A stretch of 44,451 nucleotides of DNA from the NCBI GenBank assembly GCA_003427395.1, contig BFEA01000311.1:551869-596319 (forward strand). Reading direction: 5' to 3'. This document shows, piece after piece, positions 9,901 to 21,299 of the stretch. This DNA is from Chara braunii. Lineage: Eukaryota; Streptophyta; Charophyceae; Charales; Characeae. The position numbers and the translations under genes are program-made. The notes beneath the pieces were generated by a model, which had not been told where the DNA came from, ran no database searches, and was given only the letters and a program-made list of their open reading frames with translations. Position 1 is the stretch's first letter, and every line of letters begins with the position of its first letter.

Positions 9901-12260
9901 CGAGGCAGGCAAGGCTTCGGATGAATCTTCCGCTAGAGTACGGCCAGATACATCGTCAATTCCAAACACTCCCCCGCACACCGCAGTTGGGTGAGTATCC
10001 TCTATTCCACGTCTCCCCTCACTATCCCTCACTCATTCATCACCTTCCGCCTTTAATCCGACCATACGCCCCAGCCTATGGCTCGTTGAATATGCCGAGC
10101 AGGGGAATGAACCTTCCCCGGAACATGGGAAGGTTCTTGAAGTCTCAAAGTGACTTCGCACTCTGGGCGCGACCCCCACCCACCGTTCCACAAAACTAAC
10201 TGCTATTACGAAAATTTAACACCATAGCTCAACTCGCCTCCCTAGAAAATGGTGGATTCGAATTCAGCCTTCCCGAGATCTGTCGAGAACCGAAGACGTA
10301 TGACTCATTTTGGTTCCTCCTTCTTTCTCCTCGTCAATATCTTCACGCACGACTCCTTCCGCCTAGCCCACTTTATACTGACTATCCTCTTGAACTAACT
10401 TTGGAATCGGGTTCGCCCCACACAAAATCCTTCGTTAAGGTCCTCTCTCGTTCGTTTTCGTCAAGCGACGAACGAGACTAGTACTCCCCCCTTTCCGTCC
10501 TCCCTTGCTTCCGCCATATCCCGCGTTGTAGCTTTCTCTACTCCCTCTCGAGTGATTCACTGCCCTTCAGATCCAATTTCAGACTCGGATGCGCCTGCCC
10601 CTAAAATGCCTATCCGGTTCTTCTATCTTCCCGATTCTTACTATGAGCCGGTTGCGCCGCCTGTCTTTAACCGCGCCCGGCCAGCTCCCCTCACCTCCGT
10701 GTTGACGTCTCCCGTAACCGGCATACTTCGACGGGTAGCACGCAGCGATCGGGCCTGATGAGGCTCGGATCAGAAGGAGCGGAGTCAACAGCCCGAAAAG
10801 GCAAACTCCCCTCCGACTTATACTCGTCAGCCTTGTGCGGGGGCCGCGCGGATTTTCCCTGTATCGTTCCAATTTTAACGGATGTCCCGAAGGACTCGGG
10901 GCCTGCTGGCACTTCTTGGCCCCCACGGTAGGTAACTGTCGCGCAGATCTATCTACAGCCCCTCCCCCTTTTTCGTACATACCCTGCGCGATCTGCGTCC
11001 GGGTTCACTCCAACTTTATGTAGTGGCCAAGCAAATCTCCCCCACATCGTCCCTGATTTGGCGAATGGATCTCTCCTGCAACAGCGCCGCCTCCCCCCCC
11101 TTTTCCTCGAATCACGCACGTCATCCTTGCCCGAGCTCAGGCAAACCTTCTCCACACCGGCCCAACCTTTACCGGATGCTTCGACGGACTCCGATCGTGG
11201 CAAATGCCCCACGACGCTCCCAAGGGTCACTGTGACTTCTCCTCCCCTACCACGGGCACCCGTCCTATCTTCTCGTCCGGGCCCATTCCCGGACTCACAC
11301 ACGTCTGCTTTACGCAGTGTCTATACCGACTGTTCGTACTCCAAGTAGGCCCCAGCGCCAGCTCCCTCTAGTAATATCTTGTGCGGACCTAGCCCCTTTT
11401 CGAGGCCACGTTGGGGCGGCGGACATATTATCCGACTTTGACCAATCAGCAAACGGAGCCTGCCCCTCCCTTAGGTACCTACACATCAAGGGGCCACGCT
11501 AATCTCCTCATCCTCCTAATATCTCTAACGAATTCCCACGAAGATATCCCCCGCGCCTTGTCAGCAACTCACACTGGCCTTCCTGTTGGGGCTCCGATCT
11601 TCTTCAGAGGATCCGGTCTTCTTTCGATGCCGCGTTCAGGTAAGTGCTTTCGTCATATGCATTTGGTCCCGATGGCAAAAGGTACCTCGCCCACCTTCCA
11701 TTCATACAGCCGCAATGCCGCCTCCCGCACGAACCTAGCCCACGTTTCGGGCCTTGTGCGTGCGAGCCTCTGCGCTGAGGTTATGCAAATCTCCCCTCGT
11801 GTCACAGATTTCCTACTCCTCCGAAGGAAATCCTCCACTCCGTACATATCGGCATTGGCAACAGCCACAACCCCCGTCCAGGCTCACTTCCGGCCCTTCA
11901 CAAATCACCCCAACATGGTGACCTATGCAGGTCCTTCCGATATTGCTTCAATTTTACGGATGTCCCGAAGGACTGCAGCTGCACCCCGTGCCCCGTCTTG
12001 GCAGGGATCTAGCCTCCTTCCAGGGTCGGGTCCATGTTAGGTGCACCCATCACGTGCCACAACTTCAATATTGACAAGTGATCGGGCCACCCCACCCTTT
12101 CTCTTCCCTGCCTCCCCCAGACTCGCTGAAATCACTCCGCAAGCTCGTACACAGCGTAGCCTTATGGGGTGGCCCGGTAGACCCTTCCCGTCTCAATCCA
12201 ATTTCATCGAATGTGCCGAAGGACACACCCCGGACCGCGGGGCAACCATTCTCAGGTAAT
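9900..12260. repeat. Degenerate long-period repeat around a CGGATGTCCCGAAGGA motif
   Basis: A phrase of the type CCAATTTTACGGATGTCCCG followed by AAGGACT recurs at about 10868, 11163, 11947 and 12196 with 0-8 changes. Upstream phrases are also partly shared ('agcctt-tg-ggggg', then a T/C-rich 'ttccc'). Spacings are about 295, 784 and 249 bp, compatible with an old repeat of 250-300 bp. No open frame is convincing. Confidence 0.5.
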
Positions 12261-12810
12261 TCAGAATACTGAGATTTAGCCACCAAGTTCCATCGTCTGG
12301 GTCCAAGCGCCAGGCTACATTTCAATAGCTCATGGGTGTACCCATCGCAGTTTCGCGCCCCCATTCGGGCGTGAAAAATAATAGTACCAAAATTTCGGAA
12401 TAAACAAGTTATACATAAACAGATATATATAACTTCGCAACGTGCGACAATCGGGCGGGAACCGCGGCCGCCATAACCGTAAAAGGCGAGGGGGATAGTC
12501 CCACGGCCCCATCAACCCCTCAAGCCTTTCGCCGCTCCCGCACCATCGTCCGCTGGCCTCGATCCCCGCACCTTCGCCGCAATAGTCGAACGCCGTAACC
12601 GATAGGGCTAAACCCAAGCCTGGTACTAGCCGGCGCGACCTCCTATATAAAATGGTACCGCGCGGTTCTCTAGGCCAAAATACGGCCTCGACCGTCCTTT
12701 GACCCTACATTGATACCTACGGCGCCTAGGTGCCCGGGCCGGGCCACCGCCCCACGCTGTGGCCATCCCATGTGCCTACCGGTACACCAATCCTACCGTC
12801 TGTCGCGTGC
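12261..12810. other. Left flank of the giant retrotransposon
   Basis: GC-rich DNA with a TATATAAAA-like site at 12644-12652. No following gene is seen. The last six bases, GCGTGC (12805-12810), are the candidate target-site duplication. Confidence 0.4.
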
Positions 12811-13552
12811 TGTCGGAGGGCACGGTGTCCCGGCCCTCCATTGTGTACCAGTTCCTCGCTCAGTGCCAGTCCCTTGCCGCGACAGACTGATCCCTAGGCT
12901 CATCTCGTGTTGTTTAGGTCTGGTGCCTGGATTATCCTCGGCGCAGACCGGCCCTGGTGGTGTAGCCCTCAGCAAAAGGGTGCGCCACAGGGCTTTCCAT
13001 TGGTCCACGCAGGCTCGGCGCCCTGCTGTACAGCAGAGCACAACCGGCTTGTGGCCGTGGTAGCCGCCGGGTTCGCCCTGGGACGCGGAGGTGAGAAGAC
13101 TGGCGCAGTCTTTTCTACTGCACGCCGAGTGACCTTTTGTCAAGTTATGGGTTAGGTGTAATCACTGTCGGAAAAGGAAGAATAAGATGTCAAGTCAAAC
13201 TCATTTTCTATTGTATGGGGAAATCTGATGGCCTCAGGCCGTAGTGATGTTGCGGTTCCCTTTCCAATTTTGAATTGTCGTCATCATTATTATTATTATT
13301 GTTATTACCACTAAAATTTCCTATTTTCCGTTTTCCGCCTGTCGGCCTGTCACTTCGTAGGGAAAGAGGAAGAGCGCCGTTTCGGGTTTCGGACTGTAAC
13401 AGCAGTCTTATGGCCTGGGTTTACTGATCCCTTGTATATCATCTGTACCAGACCTGCTTGTCTGAACCGTGCGGACCCCGATGTCCAGGTTAAGAGGCAG
13501 ATGCAGTAAGGACTGAAAGGAAAAAGAAGAAAAGAAAAATAGTAGAAGAGAG

Positions 13553-13933
13553 CTGCGTAGCATCGCGCTCGGGCTCGGTGACCGAACCCGAACGCTCGGT
13601 ACCGTGCCCGAACGTGACCCAAAATTGACCGAGCCCGAACATTTTTATTATTTTTATTTTTTTATTTATTTTTTATATACATAGGGGTTGGAGGGCCCTG
13701 GGGGGCATCGCTCATGACTCCTAAACATACACACACACACACACCATACACACGCACCCCCAGACATCCCACAAACACCCCACATACACCCCACACACCA
13801 CACACACATGAGGACGCGCTCGGCAGCCCTCTAATTTGCGCTCGGCCGAACATGTTCGGTTCGCGCTCGGCCGAGCGCCCGAACACGTTCGGCCGCTCGG
13901 TGGGGCGCCGAACATGTTCGGTGTGCTACACAT
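13553..13933. mobile_element. hAT-type MITE inside the 5' LTR
   Basis: Comparison with the empty site in the 3' LTR (around 33219) defines the insertion exactly. It is flanked by 8-bp duplications GAAGAGAG (13545-13552) and GAAGGGAG (13934-13941), which differ by one base. The ends read CTGCGTAGCATCGCG and, reversed, ATGTGTAGCACACCG, sharing TG-GTAGCA---CG. Eight-bp duplications and short imperfect ends fit the hAT superfamily. Inside are palindromes CCGAACATGTTCGG, 'ccgaacccgaac' phrases, a T-rich run and a (CA)n tract. It encodes no transposase, so it is non-autonomous. Confidence 0.85.
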
Positions 13934-14893
13934 GAAGGGAGAAAAGGAATTGAAAAAGATTAAAAGTCGGGTGTTAAATTTGTGCGTGAATGTGGATCGC
14001 TGTTCAGGCAAGGGTGCTGCGCGGATAAATTCTGGGACGCCACTCTTTCCTTTTCAGCGATTAATGTTATTATTATGCGGGAAGTCAACGGTTCGAATTT
14101 CGAAGCCAACAGTTCGTAGCCTAAGTAGGCCAATCTTGCATATACTGTCTGAGGGTAAGCCCCAATCTGGTGCTATGCGGTAAGACCCCAAAAGGAGGGC
14201 GACCCGCGGCCGCATCGGTAGGAGGTTTATCACCCCCCCCTTATGGGAGGTCATAAGCCCCCTCCTTGCCATCGGGCACGGGCACCCAACTGGAGTAGGG
14301 TCGTGCTGCGTTTTAAAGGGGGAAATATGGTTATCGAAGTCCTGCTATGGGATCGTCGGATTTTCTATGCAACCGATTCGGCAGGACAGGTGGTTGGTAG
14401 TGAGCTGAGTGTCATCCTGTAGGCGAGTATTGGGTCTTAGACTAGGGCGATTTCTTTTAAAGAAAAGAAAAGACAAAATATATATATATATAATTTACTT
14501 TTTAACTTATTTGTACCATTCAAGAAGTTCTTTTTCTTGTTAAAACTCTCCGTTTAGTACACAAGGAAACGCTGCCTCTCAGAGTTTTATAAGAGGAGAC
14601 CGTTGTGAGTCTCTCAATAGACTTGATGAGGCTATCGTGCTGGAAGGAGGGAGTGGCAGGGCGCTGAGGCTATCGACTCTTGATAGCCTGCACTCTAATA
14701 GCCTGTCTCGCTCTAGTGCGGCGCTGGAGCACAGGTGCTAGTACTTGCGTCGGCTATTTCAAAGAGGGTGGCTATGGCACTGCATGGGTACAGGCCCGGG
14801 TACTGGTATCATTAACCACGATGGAAACCCACGTCCGGGGAAGGACCCTGGATTACCGTCATACTCAATTATGACGGTGGAGATGTGTTGGTA

Positions 14894-15361
14894 ATGAAGA
14901 TCAACGTGGAGGGAGCAAGAGAGGGGGAGATGCGGACTAACTCGAAGTTACAGGACGTGATTTCGGAGGCAAGAGATCGAGCTGAGAGACATTGCAGACG
15001 GGACGGAGTGACAGCAAGGCTACGGATAACAGTGGCCTATCACAAAACTGAGACCTCGATGGGCACAGCAGACCTGGAACAGATCCACCAGGACAGGGAC
15101 TCAGGAGGGGAAAGCGAGATGAGTGATTCAGTCTGGGAGACGGATCTCAGATCCTGGAATAGACCAGGCGAGATCGAGAAGCATCACCGGGCGGTGAAGC
15201 CAGTGGAGCACGGACCCGAGGCCAGCTCTCGGCAACTGGCGCCCAGAGGCCGCGGGACGGGAGAGGAACGAGGCAAGGGGAAAGGACGAGTGCGAAGGTC
15301 AAGGACTAGAGGTAAACTGTTGGGTGGTTCAGAGAAACGAGAGAGAGAGGGTGAGAGCTAA
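14894..15361 (+). CDS. LTR ORF z: family I-like domain with basic tail
   Basis: The reading frame is 155 codons from ATG 14894 to TAA 15361. The first ~65 residues have a strand-like start (VMKINVEG), an alternating helical middle and a second strand-like segment (LRITVAYH). This matches the layout of ORFs a, b and c in the same LTR. The rest is low-complexity and charged, with an Arg/Gly/Lys-rich end (GRGTGEERGKGKGR). The 3' LTR copy at 34258 has two stops and is cut off by the 2.6-kb deletion. I cannot name a function. Nucleic-acid binding is a guess from the basic tail. Confidence 0.4.
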   Translation: MKINVEGAREGEMRTNSKLQDVISEARDRAERHCRRDGVTARLRITVAYHKTETSMGTADLEQIHQDRDSGGESEMSDSVWETDLRSWNRPGEIEKHHRAVKPVEHGPEASSRQLAPRGRGTGEERGKGKGRVRRSRTRGKLLGGSEKREREGES

Positions 15362-18100
15362 ACGAAAGCGCAAAAGAGGTAGACGTCAACCTGACTGGTG
15401 TGCGCGAAGAGTCAGTGAGACGGGGGCGTGCATACGCGAGCGACAGACGGATGTTTTCCGGAGCTGAAGCGAGGGAGAGAGAGAGAGGGCACGAACTTGT
15501 AGGGCGGTTTATTGGAAAGAGGATACTGTGACCGTCGTGCTCGAATGGGCAGGTAGAGAGAGGAATGCGCGCACATTTCGACAGAATAGCAAATGTGGTG
15601 TCGCGCCAGTTTCGATGTTAGTGAGGGGACATCGCGCGCTGAGAAGAAGAGTGAGAAGATAGACGGGGTCACTCTGAACAGGCTGTGCAAGAAGCATGTT
15701 GCTGTGCTAACTGGTTCTTGATTGGGAGTTTCTCCTGGCTGATCTCCCTCTGCTCGCCTTTGTTGACATCTAAGGTTGACACTTTGGGTGTTGTTCATTA
15801 CTTCATGCCTCGCCCTCGTCATGACTGGCTTATACTTTTATGCATGAGCCGCTATGACCGTCGAGGGCTATTTCTGGCACAGTTGTTAAGTGACTAATAG
15901 ACCGCTGTGTTGGCTGCTCGGCTGTGCAGGACGTGGACGCGGAGCGGAAGGACGATGCGTGCAAATGTGTGCAGCGAGAAGAGTGAAGGCGTGAGGGCTT
16001 AGGCAGAAGTTATTCTCTTAGAAGAGGTGGTGATGAGAGGCCGTAGAGTGACCGCATAGAGGTGGCATCCCTGGTACTTTTCTCGTGCCTTGCGACAGCT
16101 TCTGGTTGAAGACCGATCAACCCTCACTCCCTTTGGCGAAACTGTTGGGCATCTTAGATTGATACTCAAGCTTTTGCCTATAGCTGAGCTTACCGCTGTC
16201 TGATGACTATTTACTAAAGCTAATCAAGAACTGGTTGTTTGAGCTTGCTCCTGAAGTTAATGTCCTTCTATTGACGTGTCATTCCCTCACGCTATCGGCT
16301 GAGCGGGGCTCTAATCTCTGAGGCGTTGGCTCCTAGAAAGATAGTTGCACGTGGTTTGACTATAGATGTGCAAGGTACATTGGATTGAGTGAGTTGTCAC
16401 TTGTTTCTCTGACGAATACGGGTAAACTCGACAAAAAGTGTGGATCGTGGGAGTAGCGAACCGAAAACTGAGAAACCCTTGGGAGGACGGAATGGAGATG
16501 ATAAAAACGGAGATGATGAGACGGAGACTCGGTTTAATTGGGGGAGAAAACGAGGACAGTGCTCTTGCTTAATTACAGATAAGTCTTATGATTAGTCTGT
16601 ATAGAAGCTCCTTCGCCTCTTCCGTTCTCCTTCTATCACCCCTCTTGAGTCACCTGGATGGGACGGAGACCCGATTCGAGAATGGTCAGCCAGTAATCAT
16701 TTCAGCAAGATGCCTCGTGTGGGTATGGCTTAATATGCTGGCTGGTAGAAACTGATATGACACTAGGGTGACATTGATGAATTGTTTGGGTCAAAATGGA
16801 AGACAAAACAGGAGTGTTTTGATCGAGATAGTGATTGCAGATAAGATCTTGGTTTTCCGACTTCTTTGGGGTAACCTCAGTCCTAAAACCCTGTATCTAT
16901 GCTGAATGCTACATGTGAAATGAGAAGGAGGGGCGCCTCAATCTGGGCATGACCCGGTTGAGAGTGAGACCTGGGTGCATTTGTCCTTGTGCTTTGAGTG
17001 GTCTATCGGGATATGGGCAACGTCAAAGGGATGTTTAGTCTTCTTCTTGCGTGTCTTGTGCCATGCTATCGCGCTTGTGTGACTGTACCTATGTGGTTGC
17101 ACCGACTGTTGTAAGTGACTGCATAGCACAAACACATTGTTTGATTGTATCATGTGATAGCACATAGTGACTGTTTTGCGTGATTATACCTTGTGATTGC
17201 ACTAATTGACTGCAAGGATATACGAGAGAGAAGCCTCACATGTGCTCTGGTAACTCTTAAAGATGTGAGTTCGTTTTTGCCTTAAGATAAGCTGGATGCG
17301 AGACTACAACTCTGCAGATACATGTGTGTGTGGGCGAGGGCTTGGTTGGATGCGCTTGTCGGTCTAGCGATTACAGGCAAGTACCTGGACGACAGGTGTT
17401 CTATGCCTTGACTTTTGATTAGATGGGGAAAATAGGGCAGTTTTGAGAAAAATCTCCTATGTTCTCGCTAAATTTCTACTTGATGGTGACTAAGAGTTTA
17501 CTTAGCGAAGTTGGTACAAGGATTAATTCGAAGAAAGGCTATTTGTATTCCTCGTTACTATCAGCGAGGCCTTAAATATACCATGAAAACGCATTATGTA
17601 TGCCCCCGCTTGCTTTCAATTAACCCTTAAAGCAATCTGCAGAACCATGAGCACTAGGTCTGTTCTCTCAGAGATTCAACTCATGCCTGTTCAACAGAAC
17701 TCGAGTACAGGCTGGTCTGGCACCAGGAATCTGAGGGTTTAAGTGAAAGACCCAGTTTCCCTCTTTGTTTAGAGTGATGTAATGCTTACAATCTGCCCAT
17801 GAAAGGGGGCCCTTGCGAGTTATATTGAAGCTTGAGAATTGTGCTCCGACTCCCTGGCTGGACATCACGCGACGCGAGCTCGTCCTACCTGAGTATCGAA
17901 ACCTTTAGGCTTTGTATGCTTACGGCAGTCATAGCACATAACTAGCAAGGGATTCTCCTATTCTGTTGTCCCTTTTGTCGAGAGTGCACAGAACCTGATT
18001 TCCCTCTGAAGTTTTCGTGGGAGTTTCGAGAAAAAGCAAGCTTTGCTACTGGCCACATATGTTAAGCGCTCTAGTCACAAAAGGAAAGCATCTCGCAAGC
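15362..18100. other. LTR segment without genes; mostly missing from the 3' LTR
   Basis: From 15098 to 17711 this sequence is present only in the 5' LTR. It has scattered stops in all frames, no RNA gene and no clear repeats apart from 'tgcatagtgact/gattgcactaattgactgc' phrases at about 17080-17215. I see no function. Confidence 0.45.
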
Positions 18101-18161
18101 CCGGTTGGCTGTCGACAATGCGAAAGCGAACTTCTTGTTCTTGCTTCTGAGGGCAAATGCG

Positions 18162-18407
18162 ATGAGTCCCAGTAGAAGTAACACGGTGAGAGTTACTTGT
18201 TTGTTACACCGAAGCAAAGCAGAAGTCTGGGAAGAGGGTTTTATAAGAGTCCCGCAATCCCAGATTGAAGTGATGAGAAAACTTGTGTTGGATTTGGAAA
18301 GAGGACAGAGTGTTATTGAGTATACTGCCTAATTTTGTGAATCGGGCGGGAAGCTACACGGTATAAATTCACACACTGAGAGCTTGGACCAAACAAAGGG
18401 GAAGTAG
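18162..18407 (+). pseudogene. LTR ORF a: family I domain, interrupted by TAA
   Basis: From ATG 18162 the frame encodes 56 residues (a VRVTC strand, a W-E-E region, a helix, then IEY) before TAA at 18330-18332. Read on in the same frame to TAG 18405, the sequence continues with GGKLH and ESLDQTKGK. These align with GRLCATI / IEEARR of ORF c and NKLHNTSS / ESVEQAK of ORF b. The TAA therefore cuts a once longer domain of about 80 residues. The same TAA is in the 3' LTR copy, so it was already in the parent element. Confidence 0.5.
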
Positions 18408-18706
18408 GGATCACCTAGGAACCAGTCGTAAAACTACAGCCTCCCGAGGCTGACTTGTCTGTCTGGCAAGGTGGTCAATCTGTATACCACTGGCACCTGA
18501 TCGCGGTTCAGTTAGTATCCAATCTCTACTCAAGCAAGGATTAATCAGTGAGTAGTCAAAGTCTGATCAGTATCTCAGACTTCAGGTGACAGCCTGTAAA
18601 TGGTAGCGGCTTACCACTTTGGCAGACCCTAAGCAACGGTCGAAGCGCATCAAGTCTGCTTATTTCATTCGGGCTGCGGCCTAAACCTCGAAGATGCTGG
18701 GGAATC

Positions 18707-18958
18707 ATGAAAAGAGATGAGATCCTAGTGATTAAGGGCAGGTCTAGTAGAGCCAAGGGAAAAGGCTGGGAGGAAGAGGCGTGCAAAGATGCAGAAAATC
18801 ACAGACTAGCTCAGAGAGAGTTTGCGATTGGAATAGCAGGAGAGAGAAAATACATTGAGTACGTGGTCTACTTCTACGGATTTGACAACAAACTGCACAA
18901 TACCAGTTCCATGCTAGAGTCAGTGGAGCAGGCCAAAACTAAACTTGGACTGGCGTAG
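18707..18958 (+). CDS. LTR ORF b: family I domain, intact in both LTRs
   Basis: The ORF encodes 83 residues, ATG to TAG. Key features are ILVIKG at the start, a Lys/Arg-rich turn, GWEEE, a helix rich in Ala/Glu, then IEYVVYF, a short turn with KLHNTSS, and a final helix ESVEQAKTKLG. The layout is shared with ORFs a and c. The copy in the 3' LTR (35572-35823) is identical in protein and, by eye, in DNA, within a ~720-bp block without differences. Both copies being intact is notable given decay elsewhere. Function unknown; the pattern suggests a small alpha/beta protein. Confidence 0.5.
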   Translation: MKRDEILVIKGRSSRAKGKGWEEEACKDAENHRLAQREFAIGIAGERKYIEYVVYFYGFDNKLHNTSSMLESVEQAKTKLGLA

Positions 18959-19079
18959 AGTGTTGGAGGCTTCACCCCAAAAACGTTACTCACGTCTCAG
19001 CGGTTCAGAGTTTATTAATAATTTATTCCTACTTACTAATTTTCCCCCGCTGCGTGATCAGACCTCAGTGGCCTTTCGG

Positions 19080-19490
19080 CTCAGATAAAACTCAGATGAA
19101 ACTCAAGTGAAGCTCATGTGAAACTCATATGAAACTTGGACAGTACTCAGGGCAGTACTGGAAACTGCTCAGAACGGAATTCAGTATTCAGAGCAGAAGG
19201 CAGTACTCAGGGCAGCTCTCGAAACTGCTCAGAACGGAATTCAGTACTCAGGCAGTAGTCGGAACTTGTAACGAATACAAGACAGTGTTCATGCGCTTCT
19301 CAGTCACGCTCACTTCCCGTGGCTAGTCAAATCTCTATCAGCACTCATTTAACTTTCTGATTAACAGTTAATAATTTTCTTTTGAACAGCATTCGGAATC
19401 AGTATCCAGAATCAGTATTCAGAACCAGCATTCGGAATCAGTATCCGGAATCAGTATTCAGAACCAGCATTCGGAGTCAGCATTTGGAAA
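19080..19490. repeat. Short tandem repeats in the LTR
   Basis: Three arrays follow each other: about five units of a 12-bp 'gatgaaactca' repeat (19080-19140), two units of a ~61-bp repeat containing AAACTGCTCAGAACGGAATT (about 19140-19260), and 15-bp units of the type CGGAATCAGTATC arranged in a ~46-bp higher-order pattern (19386-19490). The 3' LTR carries the same arrays with small length changes. Confidence 0.75.
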
Positions 19491-19751
19491 GCAACAATTA
19501 GTCAGCAAAACAATCAAAGATTTAGTCGGCATTTAACCAGCGAATCAGTCAATCGAGATGGTTTTTAATGGTGGTTCAGGAGCTATTTAACTCAAAATCC
19601 AATAAACGAGACAGTTAATTCGAAGAGCAGCAAACCGGAGAGCAACAATCAGGAACAACTGCTCTAAACAGCAATCAACCTTGCAGCCTTTACATACCTG
19701 GATCATCCATGAGTTATCCGTTTTGAGTTGTAGCGAGAGATCAGCGAGGCT

Positions 19752-19992
19752 ATGGACAGTAGCAACGCAGTTAGAGTTTCCTTCTCACTGCGGAGACTTG
19801 GAGGGAAAGTGCAGTCGAGGAGTACAACCAACAGACTACTGGGTGATGGAACATGCATAAGCTCTCGTGAGGAATTATACAAAAATCGAATACACATACT
19901 ATTTGCACGATAAGAGCGGCAGGCTGTGGGCCACCATAACTTCAGTAGGTGCTATCGAAGAAGCAAGGAGGACTGTAGGCCGCCATCAGTGA
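19752..19992 (+). pseudogene. LTR ORF c, 5' LTR copy, frameshifted
   Basis: Same start (ATG 19752) and same stop position as the intact copy at 36611-36865, but 14 bp shorter. A 13-bp loss removes the residues after the first strand, and another single-base loss follows, so the middle is out of frame. It is a decayed copy of the family I domain described under the 3' LTR. Confidence 0.7.
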
Positions 19993-20134
19993 GTGTTTTA
20001 TCTGAACGATAACTTATCCGGACATTCGGTAATCATCTGATCAGCAATCAGTTTTCAGCAATCAGTTTCCTGCAATCGGTTTGGTAACCTATTCTCGGGG
20101 ATTGTCTGGTCAGCTTGTACGGGCAAGAGTACTC

Positions 20135-20797
20135 ATGAGCACAGTTCAGTCTGCTCCGGTCAGTGAGTCAGTACTGGCCAGCCTCAATCNGATCTCATGC
20201 AAGGAGGCATTCCATTATCGGTATGTTAGTGCCATTGGTTTCAGACAGGGAGATCTGTCAATCTTCATTGTCGAGACCAGTTTTGATGATGGCACTATCC
20301 ACGATCTGAGGCCTTATCTAAAGAAAGGCAAGGAGACTCATGAGCTTTTTGATTCAGTCTGGCTCTCTGCCACTAAATACCTTGAGCAGAGAGAGAGGGA
20401 GCTCGATGAGNGTGNCACTACNTTGATTCGCGGCTTNGGNCCGATGCTTTACACTGATTATCCTAGGCCTCCAGTCCNTTCACTTCTCACAGATGGCACG
20501 AGNTGGTTGGATGTGATTGGATTGGCAAAGAGGTACATCTCNNCGGCTGTGATCGACATTGAGGCATTAACTGANCCTACTGAGTATCCTTACCTCAGAC
20601 GAGGAGTCTTTTCAGTGGATGGATTGCCTACTTTGTAGGAGGAGTTTTGCTTCATGGTTAACTACNNTGTCATGTGCCTCGGATGNTCATGCTCAGAGCT
20701 TGCTGGCTACAGGTGGCATTTCGTCACGAAGCCTCAGTCTCAGATTGTACGTGGGCGTGGGTCTCGGCACCAGAGGAGATCAGTGAAAAGAAATTGA
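20135..20797 (+). pseudogene. LTR ORF d, 5' LTR copy: family II domain
   Basis: An open frame of 220 codons runs from ATG 20135 to TGA 20795, broken by TAG at 20636, where the 3' LTR has TGG. An early segment contains FHYRYVSAIGF, then SIFIVET, then IHDLRPYLKKGKE. This order (YRY, a hydrophobic strand, Y/HD-R-Y) recurs in leader domains at 21.7, 22.2 and 22.6 kb. The end is basic (RGRGSRHQRRSVKRN). Several N's fall in this copy, one at the codon that is TGA in the 3' LTR. Function unknown. Confidence 0.55.
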
Positions 20798-21082
20798 AAG
20801 AGACTGATCAGAGGGATGAGTGAGGACTCTTGAGAGGTGCTGACCACGCTTGTTTATGTGTACTTTCTTATATTATTATGAGTTTTCATTCTTCCCTCAT
20901 TCAATTGACTCTGTCTTTGCTCGAGTCAGTCAGTTTTATTTTCTGCATTATTCTTGCTTGATGATTGTCTTCATGGATGTTTTGTCACAGTTCTCAAAAT
21001 CAGATTGATATAATTGATGCAGGCATAGCACCCCATAATTTTATGGTTATTATTTGCATAATTCTCTGCTGTTCCGAATCAA

Positions 21083-21088
21083 AATAAA
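21083..21088 (+). terminator. Candidate poly(A) signal of the 5' LTR
   Basis: AATAAA lies about 190 bp before the LTR end and is conserved at 37955-37960 in the 3' LTR, where it would act on the element transcript. The position is plausible, but a six-base motif is weak evidence. Confidence 0.35.
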
Positions 21089-21280
21089 AGATTCCTAAGA
21101 CCGGGGACCGACGAAGACTGCAATTGAAGGGTCTCGCTCGAAGTCGAACGTACACAACAGGAAGGGATTTGCAGTAATTAATTTATTTATTTATTGCAAT
21201 CACATACAAAATCTTGCGTGACAGACTGTTGGCTTTCCGGTCGCCCGAAGTGGCTCGACTGAAAAAAGGTGCGACAAAAA

Positions 21281-21299
21281 TGGCGCCGTTGCCGGGGAT
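21281..21299 (+). other. Primer-binding site, tRNA-Asp type
   Basis: TGGCGCCGTTGCCGGGGAT starts four bases after the LTR end. It is complementary to the 3' end, including CCA, of plant-type tRNA-Asp(GTC), which ends CCCCGGCAACGGCGCCA. Plant Ty3/gypsy elements commonly use this primer. It fixes the element's orientation as plus and supports a green-lineage host. Confidence 0.85.

Larger units (their letters stand above)
12811..21276 (+). repeat. 5' LTR, 8466 bp
   Basis: It matches 32485-38148 in order over its length and starts with a hairpin GGAGGGC...GCCCTCC. By eye, identity is about 95% in the first 2 kb and about 99% over 20.1-20.8 kb, with no difference seen over about 18303-19023. It contains a 381-bp MITE absent from the other LTR, and an extra 2.6 kb (15098-17711) that the 3' LTR has lost. 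Small ORFs z, a, b, c and d lie inside. Without the MITE the ancestral LTR was about 8.1 kb, exceptionally long. An AATAAA lies at 21083-21088, about 190 bp before the LTR end. Confidence 0.9.

Noticed and set aside
12644-12652. TATATAAAA as a host promoter
   Set aside because: No coding frame follows before the retrotransposon begins at 12811.
16938-17165. Short minus-strand frame in the LTR
   Set aside because: 75 codons, no motif, no counterpart in the 3' LTR because that part is deleted there, and composition like the surrounding non-coding DNA.
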